From assembly GCA_046154185.1 (NCBI GenBank), contig JBJXGE010000070.1:62001-126000 (forward strand): 64,000 nt of DNA, written 5' to 3'. This DNA is from JBJXGE01 sp046154185. GTDB lineage: Bacteria; Planctomycetota; UBA8108; UBA1146; JAJFFE01. A program made the position numbers and the translations under genes. Numbering within the stretch: the stretch's first letter is position 1; the number at the start of each line of letters is the position of its first letter. Below the pieces are notes generated by a model. It saw nothing but the letters and a program-made list of their open reading frames with translations. It did no database searches and had not been told where the DNA came from. Shown piece after piece: positions 7,629-16,116 of this stretch.

Positions 7629-8729
7629 TCACCAGCGAATCGGAATGAACCACAAGAGCCGCATGCGTCGCCGTTCGCCGTCATTGCGATACGTGATGAG
7701 GTTCAGCACGAGGCCCCATTTTCGTGAATGATACGGCTCGTCGTCCGAACTGTAATCCGCATCGAACTCGTAGTTGAAGATCCAACCCGACGCGAAGCCG
7801 ATGCCGAGCTCGGTGCTGTCGGTCTGCAAACTATACGTGCCGACAATCGGAATGCTGATTCTGAAGTCCGACTCGTAGTCGACGCGCGGCTTGAACTCCG
7901 CGGTGATCGTCTTGAAACCCCGCTGCGCGGTGATTCGAACGCTCGCTCCGCCCTTCGCGCGATGTTCGAAAACCTCGAGCAATTGTTCGACGCTGGCGAT
8001 TCGCTCGTCGTCGGCCGTCAACAACACGTCGCCGCGCCGCAGCTTGCTGTAGAAAAGCGGTGAGCCGGGTTGGATCGCCATCAAGATCACACCGGTTTCG
8101 CCATTCTCAAAGAAGTAGCGGGCGACTTCCGGGTGCAACTGTCCGAGGTCGCCGCCCGAGAAGTCGCGGTCCTCGTGACAGTGCAGGTTGAATTGCTCAC
8201 TCTCCGCCTCTTGCGACTGTCGCGTCGTCAACGGAATCGAAAACTCGCGTCGCTCGCGGCGACGCTCTATCACCAACTGCAATGGCTTCGCGAGATCGTG
8301 CGACTCGATCAAGTACTTGAGTCGCAGCGCGTTGCTCATGGCTTCGCCATCCGCGCTGATCACGAGATCGTTTTCTTCCAGGCCGGCGATCTGAGCCGGC
8401 GTCTTGTCCGCGATTCTGCCGAGCAGCACGCCAAAGTACGGCTCAGCGCCGGGCTGCGGTGTGGCATCGACTTGGAGCAGAACGGCGCCGAGGTAGCCAG
8501 TCGGATGCTCCGTGCGCCGAAGCAACGTCACCCGGTCATTCGACCCGGTGATCGCGTACGAGACGGAAGTCACCTCTTTTCCCTCCGGCGCCGGCACGCT
8601 TTTGCGCACGGGGATTTCCCAGCGGTTCTCCTTAAAGGAGCTCGCACGCCGTTCAAACCCGTTGCAACCCGCCATCACGAGCAACCCAGTTAACAGCGCA
8701 ACCGCACGAATCATGAACCCGCTCACCAT
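7629..8729 (-). CDS. Lipoprotein with two PDZ domains
   Basis: I start at the ATG at 8729, which has GAGAGG six bases upstream; an in-frame GTG at 8750 is the alternative. The 366-residue protein has a lipobox (LLVMAGC) with Cys22, so it should be lipid-anchored. Two PDZ-like domains are visible, one around residues 85-165 (YFGVLLGRI, GLEENDLVISADGE) and one around 200-275 (GVILMAIQPGSP, LRRGDVLLTADDERI). The C-terminal 90 residues are beta-rich, with aromatic and Arg-rich ends. No protease domain is present, so it is a PDZ scaffold or sensor and not an HtrA-type protease. It lies 35 bases after the anti-sigma gene and is probably in the same transcript, which suggests a role in envelope stress sensing. 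Confidence 0.85.
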   Translation of the reverse strand: MVSGFMIRAVALLTGLLVMAGCNGFERRASSFKENRWEIPVRKSVPAPEGKEVTSVSYAITGSNDRVTLLRRTEHPTGYLGAVLLQVDATPQPGAEPYFGVLLGRIADKTPAQIAGLEENDLVISADGEAMSNALRLKYLIESHDLAKPLQLVIERRRERREFSIPLTTRQSQEAESEQFNLHCHEDRDFSGGDLGQLHPEVARYFFENGETGVILMAIQPGSPLFYSKLRRGDVLLTADDERIASVEQLLEVFEHRAKGGASVRITAQRGFKTITAEFKPRVDYESDFRISIPIVGTYSLQTDSTELGIGFASGWIFNYEFDADYSSDDEPYHSRKWGLVLNLITYRNDGERRRMRLLWFIPIRW

Positions 8730-8764
8730 TGCAATCCTCTCGTCACCCACTTGTTAACTAAATC

Positions 8765-9973
8765 TCACCACCGTGGCGGCGCGCCGCCGCCATACGACTG
8801 CGCCCGCCAAAACTCGCGGTATGCCGCCATTCGTTTCGCCGCTAGATCGACCGGCGGTGTCGGCGTCGCGTCGTTCGCGAACACGCCCAAGATCCCGCCG
8901 CGTTTCGGTTGCGCGGTCACGTCACTCAGAGGAACCGCGGCCAGCTCACTACGAAACCGCTCGTCGAGCAGCTCGAGTGCGAGGTGCTTGAGTTCCGAGT
9001 CACCCGTTGCGTAGAGCTCAAAGAGCGAATTGATCGCCTGCGGGTCGTCGAGATCGGCGACGAGCCGCAGTGAGCCGGAATCCCCGAGTCGAATCGTGAG
9101 CGGCGCATCGGCGACGCGCGGCTCGCTGGTGCGCGTCCGTGGCGGTGTCGCGTCCGAAGCGCGTGTCGCAACCGCCCGTGTCGCAGCGAGCGTCCGCAGT
9201 TCGGCGACCTGCTCGCCAAGTTGCTCCCAACGCCGATCGGCCTCCCGCGCGAACGCCGCGAGCTGTTGCTCGTGCTTCGCGATCCCCGTCTCGAATTGCT
9301 TGAGCACTTCGAGCTTCGCGCCGAAAGCGTGTTGGGTCGCGCGCAGCTCTTCCAGTCCGCTGCGGAGCGTGGCGATGAGATCTTCATGATTCGCTTCGGA
9401 ACGCGGCGTCGGCGACTCGCGCAACTGCTTCGTCAAGTTCGCGAGTTCCCGCTCATTCTCGAGCGAGCGCTCCGCGAAGGTCGCGAGCTCAGCGCGGATG
9501 CGCGTCGAGTCTTCAGTGCGCGCCCGCGTTTCCGCCGCGTGCTTCGCTTCGATCGACTGCCCGAGTTCAAGCGCCACGGTCCGCCATGCGCTGTTCAACT
9601 CGTTGGTGATCTGCTCGACTCGGAGGTTTTCGACGCGCCAGAACACGAAAACCGCCAGAAGCAACGCGGCCGCCCATCCGAACTGCAATCCGAATCGCCT
9701 GCCGATGCTCCACGACCCGCGCGGCAGCGCGCGGCGCTCCGCGGTCGACTCCTGAATGCGATCGAGCACGCCCTGCCCGTAGGCGCGCGGTACCGGGTGG
9801 CGCGGCAAAGTGCGCAGCGCATCGATCCGCGCCGAGAATTCTCGAAAGCCGGCGCTGCAACTTTCGCAGGCCGCGATGTGCATCTCGGTTTCCCGCTGGA
9901 CGGCGCCCGGCAACTCGCCTTCATAAAGTTCGGAGTAGCGCTCCCGCACTTTGTCGCAGAGGTTGTGATTCAT
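8765..9973 (-). CDS. Membrane-bound zinc-finger anti-sigma factor with long coiled coil
   Basis: This 402-residue protein overlaps the preceding ECF sigma gene by ATGA, the usual sign of a sigma/anti-sigma pair. Residues 31-40 hold the ZAS zinc-binding pattern MHIAACESC (His-x3-Cys-x2-Cys). A transmembrane helix lies near residues 94-112 (FGWAAALLLAVFVFW). The part beyond the membrane is unusually long, with about 150 residues of predicted coiled coil rich in Glu, Arg and Ala, then a Thr/Arg-rich linker and a small C-terminal domain. In this family the N-terminal domain holds the sigma factor inactive until an envelope signal arrives. The coiled coil may be the sensor or may bind the PDZ lipoprotein encoded next; this is inference. 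Confidence 0.88.
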   Translation of the reverse strand: MNHNLCDKVRERYSELYEGELPGAVQRETEMHIAACESCSAGFREFSARIDALRTLPRHPVPRAYGQGVLDRIQESTAERRALPRGSWSIGRRFGLQFGWAAALLLAVFVFWRVENLRVEQITNELNSAWRTVALELGQSIEAKHAAETRARTEDSTRIRAELATFAERSLENERELANLTKQLRESPTPRSEANHEDLIATLRSGLEELRATQHAFGAKLEVLKQFETGIAKHEQQLAAFAREADRRWEQLGEQVAELRTLAATRAVATRASDATPPRTRTSEPRVADAPLTIRLGDSGSLRLVADLDDPQAINSLFELYATGDSELKHLALELLDERFRSELAAVPLSDVTAQPKRGGILGVFANDATPTPPVDLAAKRMAAYREFWRAQSYGGGAPPRW

Positions 9974-10629
9974 GCGCGCCCGTCCCTTCCGTCGGTGCCG
10001 CGCCCGAATAGCGCGTTGAAGTGTTCCTCAAACACGCGCCGTGCGCGGTGCAACCGGCTCTTCACGGTGCCGAGGTCGCAGTCGAGCACGACGGCGAGGT
10101 CTTCGTATGCGAACTCTTCGAAATCGCGCAGCAACAACAAAGTGCGCGGTCCTTCCGGTATCTCGCCGAGCACGCGCCAAACTTGCGCGCGCAATTCTTC
10201 TTGTTCGAGCGCGTCCGAGGGCGATCGCGGTGCGCGGCGCGCCTCGGCGGCCACCGCCCCGCGCCGCCCAAGCGCAACAATGCGCTGTTGACGCCGCAAG
10301 TGGTCGCGCGCCAAGTTGACCGCGACGGTGAAAATCCAGGCTTCGGCGCGCCCGTCCGGTCGAAAGGTCGCCGCGCGCTCGTGAATCCGCACGAAGACTT
10401 CTTGCCCAAGGTCGAGCGCGGTGTCCCAGTCCCGCACCAGGCGGTAAATCAAGTTCACCAAGCGATCCTGGTAGCGCGCCAGCAGCTCGGCGAGAACTTC
10501 GAGTTCGCCCGCGGCGAGCCGCGCCAGGCACTCGGCATCGGTCATCACGCCGCCCGCGGCGCGACGACCGGAAAGGTCGGCATCGCGTTCGGCCGCCGAC
10601 TCGCGTCGCAGTTCGGGTCCCTCACTCAT
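9970..10629 (-). CDS. ECF RNA polymerase sigma factor
   Basis: The 219-residue protein has sigma region 2 (about residues 29-95, with LVNLIYRLVRDWDTALDLGQEVFVRIHE and the -10 recognition segment AEAWIFTVAVNLARDHLRRQ, cited as separate motifs) and region 4 (RTLLLLRDFEEFAYEDLA and GTVKSRLHRARR). I chose the ATG at 10629, preceded by GGGGA. A GTG at 10644 and an internal ATG at 10545, which directly precedes the conserved part, are alternatives. It is translationally coupled to the anti-sigma factor and followed by a PDZ lipoprotein. Such factors usually activate their own operon; I could not recognise a matching promoter. Confidence 0.92.
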   Translation of the reverse strand: MSEGPELRRESAAERDADLSGRRAAGGVMTDAECLARLAAGELEVLAELLARYQDRLVNLIYRLVRDWDTALDLGQEVFVRIHERAATFRPDGRAEAWIFTVAVNLARDHLRRQQRIVALGRRGAVAAEARRAPRSPSDALEQEELRAQVWRVLGEIPEGPRTLLLLRDFEEFAYEDLAVVLDCDLGTVKSRLHRARRVFEEHFNALFGRGTDGRDGRA

Positions 10630-11051
10630 CGATCCCCATCCCACTTCGAACGCAGCTCGAGATCACCAAGGGTGTGCGGCGCTCGAGATTCTCGGCGCTC
10701 CGGGGCAGAAGACTCGATTCACCGAGCGCCGTCCCCATTGGCTTTGGAGATGACGCGTCAGAGTGGCAAAGGTTCCGCGGAATTCGCGGGGACGACTTCA
10801 TCGACGCGTGAGCCAGCCCCGCTGTATCGGTCGCGGGGCGTGCCGCTGGCGCCTCAGATTTTTTTTGGGTGTACCGGCGGCAATGCTTCCAGCTACAATC
10901 CGCCGCAGTCCGGGGACCGCCGCGGCCACGTCCGCGACGGATCGAGTTGCGCACCATGAACGACACATTTTCCGCAGTTGAAACTCTGAGATCGCGCTGA
11001 GTTGTACTCCTGTGCCGGCGCGCTAACAGACGGAGCGGAGTCATTGCCGAG
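10630..11051. other. Divergent intergenic region between ECF operon and TPR gene
   Basis: This stretch should contain the promoters of both the minus-strand ECF operon and the plus-strand gene at 11052. A 7-bp hairpin (GCCCCGC/GCGGGGC near 10816-10839) and a T8 run at 10859-10866 are visible but separated by about 20 bases. I do not call them a terminator. No coding frame with support is seen. Confidence 0.4.
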
Positions 11052-11927
11052 ATGCCAGCAGCGCCCCTTAGCCTGTTACTGCTCGGTCTCGCATCGATGA
11101 TGGATGCGTTGCCAGCAGCGGGAACGCCGCTCTCCGCGGCGGTGGCGCCGGTGACCGCACTCCTGGATCTCGCGACGTTCAATTTTCTTGAGTTTGATTC
11201 CTGGTGGCCGAGCGGAAGCAAATTCATGGACGTCTCTCTGACAGTCGTGAATCTCGTGATCCTCACACTCGTGTTTTTCTGGGCGGCTTTTGCGCTCTGT
11301 TGGCGACGCAGCCGCCACTCACGCGCCAAGATTCTCCTCCTCGTTTGCACATTGACGGTCAGCGGCACGGTCGCCAGTATTCTCCTTGCCCCCAGCTTCA
11401 CACTCGCCCCAATCCTCGTCCTCTGCGTCGCGATCGCGCTCTGCGCTCGCGCGGTCATTGTGCACGTCATTGTGCCCTTTGGCGCGCACTTGTGCTCACT
11501 CCTCACTGCGACTTGTGAACGCGGAGCCGAAGGGGCCTCGTGGCGCAGTTGGCTGTTACGCGATCAGGCGTTTTGCGCGACGCTGCTCGGCTATCGTCAA
11601 CTCGTCCAATCAAAACTCGAGCAAATCGCCCTCTATCCGCAAAACGTTCGACTTCGCAAGGAACTCATGGAGCTGCATCTGCGGCTCGGTGACTATCAAA
11701 ACGCGCTCTATCAGGGTTATGTGCTCGTCGAACTCTTGCCGGCGGGACCCACTCAAGCGCTGCTCCTCTATCGAATCTCGCGCGTGTTGGTGGAGCGACT
11801 CGGCAATCTCGCCGGCGCGCAGCCACACTTGCGACGACTGATTCGCCTTTATCCGCGCACGTTTTTCGCAAGCTATGCGCGACGCCTTGTGAATCACTAT
11901 GAAGCTTACGCCGACCGCGATTCATGA
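11052..11927 (+). CDS. Membrane protein with TPR-like C-terminal region
   Basis: This 291-residue protein is not a family I can name. It begins with a hydrophobic signal-like segment and has at least three further hydrophobic helices around residues 60-80, 95-115 and 120-145. The C-terminal half is helical, with pairs resembling tetratricopeptide repeats (VRLRKELMELHLRLGDYQNA, then LRRLIRLYPRTFFASYARRL). It overlaps the next gene by ATGA, so the two are translationally coupled. Its partner is a large membrane glycosyltransferase, which suggests a role in assembling or holding a cell-surface glycosylation complex. Confidence 0.8.
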   Translation: MPAAPLSLLLLGLASMMDALPAAGTPLSAAVAPVTALLDLATFNFLEFDSWWPSGSKFMDVSLTVVNLVILTLVFFWAAFALCWRRSRHSRAKILLLVCTLTVSGTVASILLAPSFTLAPILVLCVAIALCARAVIVHVIVPFGAHLCSLLTATCERGAEGASWRSWLLRDQAFCATLLGYRQLVQSKLEQIALYPQNVRLRKELMELHLRLGDYQNALYQGYVLVELLPAGPTQALLLYRISRVLVERLGNLAGAQPHLRRLIRLYPRTFFASYARRLVNHYEAYADRDS

Positions 11928-14086
11928 GTTTGGTGCGGGAGTTCGGCGCGATTCTCTGGACGATTTGCTTTCACTTACCTCTCGTCGCCGCGATGTTGCT
12001 CTGTGCACGGCGGATGTTTCCCACGAGCCGAACGAGTGAACGGGCAGCGGAGCTATTCTGCTTGTTCTTGGTCGCGTGGCGATTGGAAGTTTTGCTCGTC
12101 GGCGCGATCGGCTGCATCGGCGCCGGAGCGCTTTTTGTCATGCACTGGATTGTCCTCGCCGGCGTCGTTTACTTCGTTCGAGCTCCGCGTGCGTTTGCAG
12201 CCCACGCGCCCGTGGCGGCCGTTTCGAAAACCGAGTGCCGCATCGCGTCGATCGCTGCCGGCGCCGCGGCCGCGGTCGCGCTCGCGCTCGCGCTCGTCCG
12301 CACGCTTGCGCTCGCCGATCCCTACGACGCGCTCACGTATCATTTGCCGCTGCCGTGGCATTGGCTCGCGGATCGCACGCTTTCGCTCGTCCCGACGAGT
12401 TTCGGCGATATCGCGCCCGGCTATACGCCCGAGAGCTTTGAAGGATTCCTGCTCGCGCTGATCGCGCCGGCCACGACCGATTCGTTGGCGCGTGTCGGGC
12501 AAATTCCGTTTTGGTGGCTCGCGATCTACAGCGTCGTTGAGCTTACGCGCCGCGCTTGGCCGCTACCCACTTCATCCGCCGTCGCGAATGCTGCGACGAA
12601 CCGGCTTTTGCTCGGAATCGCCGCCGCCGCGGTGATCGCGTTGCTGCCGGAGATGCTCGTTCAAGGCGCGTCCGCGATGGCGGATGTCGCCGCCGCGGCT
12701 CTATGGCTCGCGGCGCTCGACCAGCTCTTTCGGTGGCATCGTTCCGGCGCGCGCGCGCGACTCATCTTCGCCGGCTTGCTCGCTGGGCTCTTCGCGAGCA
12801 GCCGTTTCACCGGGCTCGTGTTCGCGCCGCTCCTGCTGCTGCCGGTCATCTTCGCGCCGCGCCCGTTGCGCACGTTGAGAAACTCTGGCGCATTCCTCGC
12901 CGCACTGTTCGTCACCGGGAGTTTTCCGTATCTCCGCAATCTCATCCTCACGGGCAATCCGGTTTATCCGCTCGCGGTCGATCTCGGCGTATTCCAGCTC
13001 AGCGGCCTCTTCACGCACAAGGCCACACACGCCAGCGTGTTTCACGTCAGCCGCTTCTTCACGGATGGCGAGCGACCCGGCGTTTGGGACTACTTGTTGT
13101 TGACGTTTTCGACGGGCGGCGTGCTTTGGATGGCGCTCGGACTCTTCGCACCGATCACGGCGCTGACGCGCCGGCTTCGCGCGCGGGTGGGCGCGGTTCC
13201 GGCGTGGCTCGCGATTTTGGGCGCACTTCAGCTCCTGCTGCATTTCGTGGTCGTGCCGTACAACAGTAACTTGCGCTTCGTGTTTCCGGGCTGGGCGATG
13301 TTGGTGATGGCCACGGCGCTTGCGGTCGCAGCGCTACCCGGCGGCCACATTGTCGTTTGGTGCGCGGCGGCAGCGACGTCGCTTCTGTTCTTCATCGAGC
13401 TCCCGCGCTGGGTCTATCAGCACCTCGAACCGGAACTCGCCGCCCAGCTCGCGCGTCGAGCGCTCGACGCGAGCGCGCTCGGGCTCGCGATCGCGGCGCT
13501 TGGGGGCGTACTCGGTTGGATCGCGGTCGAGATCGCGCCGCGGACGCGGCGTGCGGTCGTCGGCAGTCTCGTACTCGCGAGTTGTGCGGCACTTGGATTC
13601 GCGCAGTGGTCGCGCCATGACGCGCTCGAACAGATCTACGCCCGCGACGCGCGCTATGCGCCGTACGCGAGCGCGTGGGCGCTCATCGCGCGCGAGCCGC
13701 GCGGGAAGATCGCCTATGCGGGTCTCAATTTGCCGTATCCGCTCCGCGGCGACCAAGCGGGTCACTTCGTCGCGACGGTTCCGCTCGACGGCGGGCCTGC
13801 CGGGCGAGCGGCGCACGAATACGCGCGGGCGCTCGGGGTCGAGCTGGCGCCATCGTCCGCGACCGTGTCGGTGCATCCGGACCGTCGGCACGAGGACCGC
13901 ATCGCGTGGCGCGAACGAATTCTAACCGACGGCTTCACGCATCTAGTGCTGTACACGGGCGCCGCACCGCGGCCGCTGCCTGAAGAGGAATGGGCGCGCA
14001 ACGATCAGACATTTGAACTGATCGCCGGTTTCGAGCCGAACCCAGCCATTCGCGTATACAAAGTGAATCGACCAGCCCCGCGCTGA
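11924..14086 (+). CDS. ArnT-like membrane glycosyltransferase (GT-C fold)
   Basis: The 720-residue protein has about a dozen hydrophobic helices in the first 570 residues and a soluble C-terminal domain of about 150 residues. The first long loop reads ALADPYDALTYHLPLPWHWL, which fits the acidic catalytic loop of GT39/GT83-type enzymes. Members use lipid-linked sugars on the outer side of the membrane to glycosylate proteins or lipids. The coupled TPR-like gene precedes it. The donor and acceptor are unknown. Similar multi-helix proteins of unknown function exist, so the family call rests on topology and this loop. Confidence 0.75.
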   Translation: MSLVREFGAILWTICFHLPLVAAMLLCARRMFPTSRTSERAAELFCLFLVAWRLEVLLVGAIGCIGAGALFVMHWIVLAGVVYFVRAPRAFAAHAPVAAVSKTECRIASIAAGAAAAVALALALVRTLALADPYDALTYHLPLPWHWLADRTLSLVPTSFGDIAPGYTPESFEGFLLALIAPATTDSLARVGQIPFWWLAIYSVVELTRRAWPLPTSSAVANAATNRLLLGIAAAAVIALLPEMLVQGASAMADVAAAALWLAALDQLFRWHRSGARARLIFAGLLAGLFASSRFTGLVFAPLLLLPVIFAPRPLRTLRNSGAFLAALFVTGSFPYLRNLILTGNPVYPLAVDLGVFQLSGLFTHKATHASVFHVSRFFTDGERPGVWDYLLLTFSTGGVLWMALGLFAPITALTRRLRARVGAVPAWLAILGALQLLLHFVVVPYNSNLRFVFPGWAMLVMATALAVAALPGGHIVVWCAAAATSLLFFIELPRWVYQHLEPELAAQLARRALDASALGLAIAALGGVLGWIAVEIAPRTRRAVVGSLVLASCAALGFAQWSRHDALEQIYARDARYAPYASAWALIAREPRGKIAYAGLNLPYPLRGDQAGHFVATVPLDGGPAGRAAHEYARALGVELAPSSATVSVHPDRRHEDRIAWRERILTDGFTHLVLYTGAAPRPLPEEEWARNDQTFELIAGFEPNPAIRVYKVNRPAPR

Positions 14087-14110
14087 GCCGATGCGGCGGA
14101 TAGGCAACCC

Positions 14111-14160
14111 AAAAAAACGGCGCGGCCGAGACTTCCCACGAAGTGGTTGCCTCGGCCGCG
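14111..14160 (-). terminator. Rho-independent terminator for the minus-strand dockerin-like gene
   Basis: A perfect 10-bp stem (CGCGGCCGAG at 14121-14130 and CTCGGCCGCG at 14151-14160) is followed on the minus strand by a T7 run (14111-14117). It lies 29 bases beyond the stop codon of the gene at 14189-15526. It also sits between two convergent genes. Confidence 0.85.
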
Positions 14161-14188
14161 TCGCGTCACAAGCAGTTGAAAATGATCA

Positions 14189-15526
14189 CTACGGACAGGA
14201 TGTCGGACCGACGCAACCGAGCGCGTCAGGAGTCGGATCCGCGCCGCAGCCAGGACCCGGCGCCGGCATCGCAGGACCAAATGCGAACAAGAAATTGAGT
14301 TCGTACACCGGGTCGGCGATGTTCACCGTGCTGTCGTCGTTCGTGTCCTGCGCTTCCAAGCACACTCCCGGGCCTGCCGAAAACAAGTAGTTCAAGATGT
14401 AGACCGGGTCGGCGATGTTGCGCGTACCGTCGGCATTCGCGTCGCCGCGAATGAACGCGCCGATCGTCGGCGGCGCAAGCGTAATCGTGCCGTGGTGCAA
14501 AATGGTCGCATACTCGACGAGACCGACCACCACTGTATTGCGCACGGCGGGACTCCCGAGCGTGCTGTCCCAAGTCAAAGTTGTCGTCACACCATCGAGA
14601 TCGCCGATGAGCGCCGCGGGAACGCTGTTGTAGTTCGCTGAGACGACTTCGACTTCGGCGGGGAAACTGAGCGGCTGGTCCATCTCAAAGGCGTACACGC
14701 AGCCGACCGTGAAAGCATTCGAGTACGTTTGGACGCCGAAAAAGTCCGGGCCCGCTCCGCCGTTGAGGCCAGGCAGCGGACCAAACTCGCCAACGCTCAC
14801 GAGCGAGAGGATCGTCGGATTATGGCGCAGCCCCATCGAGAATGCCCGTGTGACGTGGGGAAAGCCGGGATTGGCGGCGTCCTCGCGGATGCGCAGGCGT
14901 TCTTGAAAGCTGACCAAGCCATCGACCGGGTCATAGCTCAAGCTTTGCGCGGGCGCCGTGAAGTGGAATGAGCTATCGACGACTTCGATTTGTCCGCAGT
15001 TTTGCACCGGAATCAAGGACGCGCCGCCTTGGACGACGACCACCGTTTGCACGGCGAGCGCGCCGAGCGTATCGCAAAAACACACGTCCGACACTTCTCC
15101 CACGCTGCCGAGCAGTCCGTAGGTCGCGACGTTCAACTCGTAGCCGGATCCGGGCGGCAGCGAGAACACGCCGAAGAAATCGATCACGACGCCAACGGTC
15201 CAACCGGTGGCATATGCGGCGATGCTATTGAAGTCTGCCGGTCCGCCATTCTGCACCGTCAACGTCGTCACGCCGTCGACTGCGCCGACGAACGCGAGGC
15301 CGCCGACATCGTGGCACACGCCGAGCGACCAGCCATTGAGATTCAGTCCTTGGTTATCGAGCAAAACGAGAACGTCGACGTTGCCGCCGACCCCGACCGC
15401 GTCGGTGATCGTCACCTCATAGTCGGGGTCCGGCGTGCCCGCCGCGACTGTGCCGACGAAAAATGTGCCGCCAACGAACATGCTGAGACCCAGCGTCGCG
15501 GTTGCGATGAGCGATGTACGAAGCAA
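14189..15526 (-). CDS. Secreted protein with duplicated beta domain and dockerin-like C-terminus
   Basis: I start at TTG (15526), because GGAGGAG lies six bases upstream and a clean signal peptide follows (LRTSLIATATLGLSMFVGG, cut near VAAG). The longer in-frame ATG at 15610 would bury the signal. The 445-residue protein contains two copies of one domain. Copy one, about residues 30-180, has GWSLGVCHD, NGGPADF and LPPGSGYEL. Copy two, about 200-345, has AFSMGLRHN, NGGAGPDF and FPAEVEVVSANY. A third copy occurs in the protein at 34611. The C-terminus has two dockerin-like repeats (IRGDANADGTRNIADPV, DTNDDSTVNIADPV) and the Cys tail GCGADPTPDALGC ending in Cys-Pro. A surface or extracellular structural role is likely. 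Confidence 0.87.
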   Translation of the reverse strand: MLRTSLIATATLGLSMFVGGTFFVGTVAAGTPDPDYEVTITDAVGVGGNVDVLVLLDNQGLNLNGWSLGVCHDVGGLAFVGAVDGVTTLTVQNGGPADFNSIAAYATGWTVGVVIDFFGVFSLPPGSGYELNVATYGLLGSVGEVSDVCFCDTLGALAVQTVVVVQGGASLIPVQNCGQIEVVDSSFHFTAPAQSLSYDPVDGLVSFQERLRIREDAANPGFPHVTRAFSMGLRHNPTILSLVSVGEFGPLPGLNGGAGPDFFGVQTYSNAFTVGCVYAFEMDQPLSFPAEVEVVSANYNSVPAALIGDLDGVTTTLTWDSTLGSPAVRNTVVVGLVEYATILHHGTITLAPPTIGAFIRGDANADGTRNIADPVYILNYLFSAGPGVCLEAQDTNDDSTVNIADPVYELNFLFAFGPAMPAPGPGCGADPTPDALGCVGPTSCP

Positions 15527-16116
15527 TCGGTACTCCTCCCACACGTTGCAATGGATCGAGGACGGATTCCGACGTCGGCCAACGACGAGCAGCGCGCGGT
15601 GCGTCGTCACGAGTGACGCCAGCGTCTCAAGTTGTGCTCAAGGAATCAGACCCCGTGTTTGGCGAGATTCGCAGCGCGAACCCGCAATCTCGAGCGCTGA
15701 GGTTATCAACTCATGCACGGTCTGACAATGCGCGAGCCGTTCCGCGCGGGCGTCGGGGACCGCGGCCGCGCGGTTCGAGTTTGCGCCTCGCAATACGAGT
15801 CCCGGCCGGTAGCGTTGGGTTCCATCGGTAAGTTGTTGCGACCCGGACGCTAAGGGTCCGCGCAAAATTAACTTTACAGTTGGGGGTCGAGATCTGACGT
15901 AGGTCCGTTCGCGGCGATTGAGCGGACCCGCAGGCGTAGCCGGGCTACGTCGAGGATTACGCGATTGAGACGCGAGCGGAGATATGTAGAGATCGGCCTC
16001 CAAATGCGAAGTTAATTTTGCGCGGACCCTAAAGTCCCACTCGAAGTCATCGCCTCGCGCTCGACAATCCCCGGATCGACACCTAAGCTCTGCCGCCCGA
16101 TCAGCAAAGAGAGTCG
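15527..16116. other. Intergenic region holding a MITE-like element
   Basis: This divergent gap separates the dockerin-like gene and rlmI. The first 325 bases hold no recognisable gene and should include the promoter of the minus-strand gene. The right-hand part is a small element with terminal inverted repeats, described separately. Confidence 0.5.
15854..16029. mobile_element. MITE-like element, about 176 bp, TAA target duplication
   Basis: The ends are inverted repeats of 21 bp (15854-15874 and 16009-16029), starting GGGTCCGCGCAAAATTAA. TAA flanks both sides (15851-15853 and 16030-16032), so a 3-bp target duplication is likely. There is no room for a transposase. The interior carries a small palindrome (CGTAGC/GCTACG, 15935-15949) and repeated GCGATTGAG words. 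This is the pattern of a miniature element mobilised in trans, or the collapsed ends of an insertion sequence. I cannot name the family. Confidence 0.7.

Noticed and set aside
10816..10866. GCCCCGC/GCGGGGC hairpin and a T8 run as a terminator
   Set aside because: The hairpin and the T run are too far apart, and no gene ends there.
10622..11506. Minus-strand open frame opposite the TPR-like gene and upstream of the ECF gene
   Set aside because: It lies largely antisense to a gene with clear membrane helices and coupled translation, and its own product has no recognisable features.
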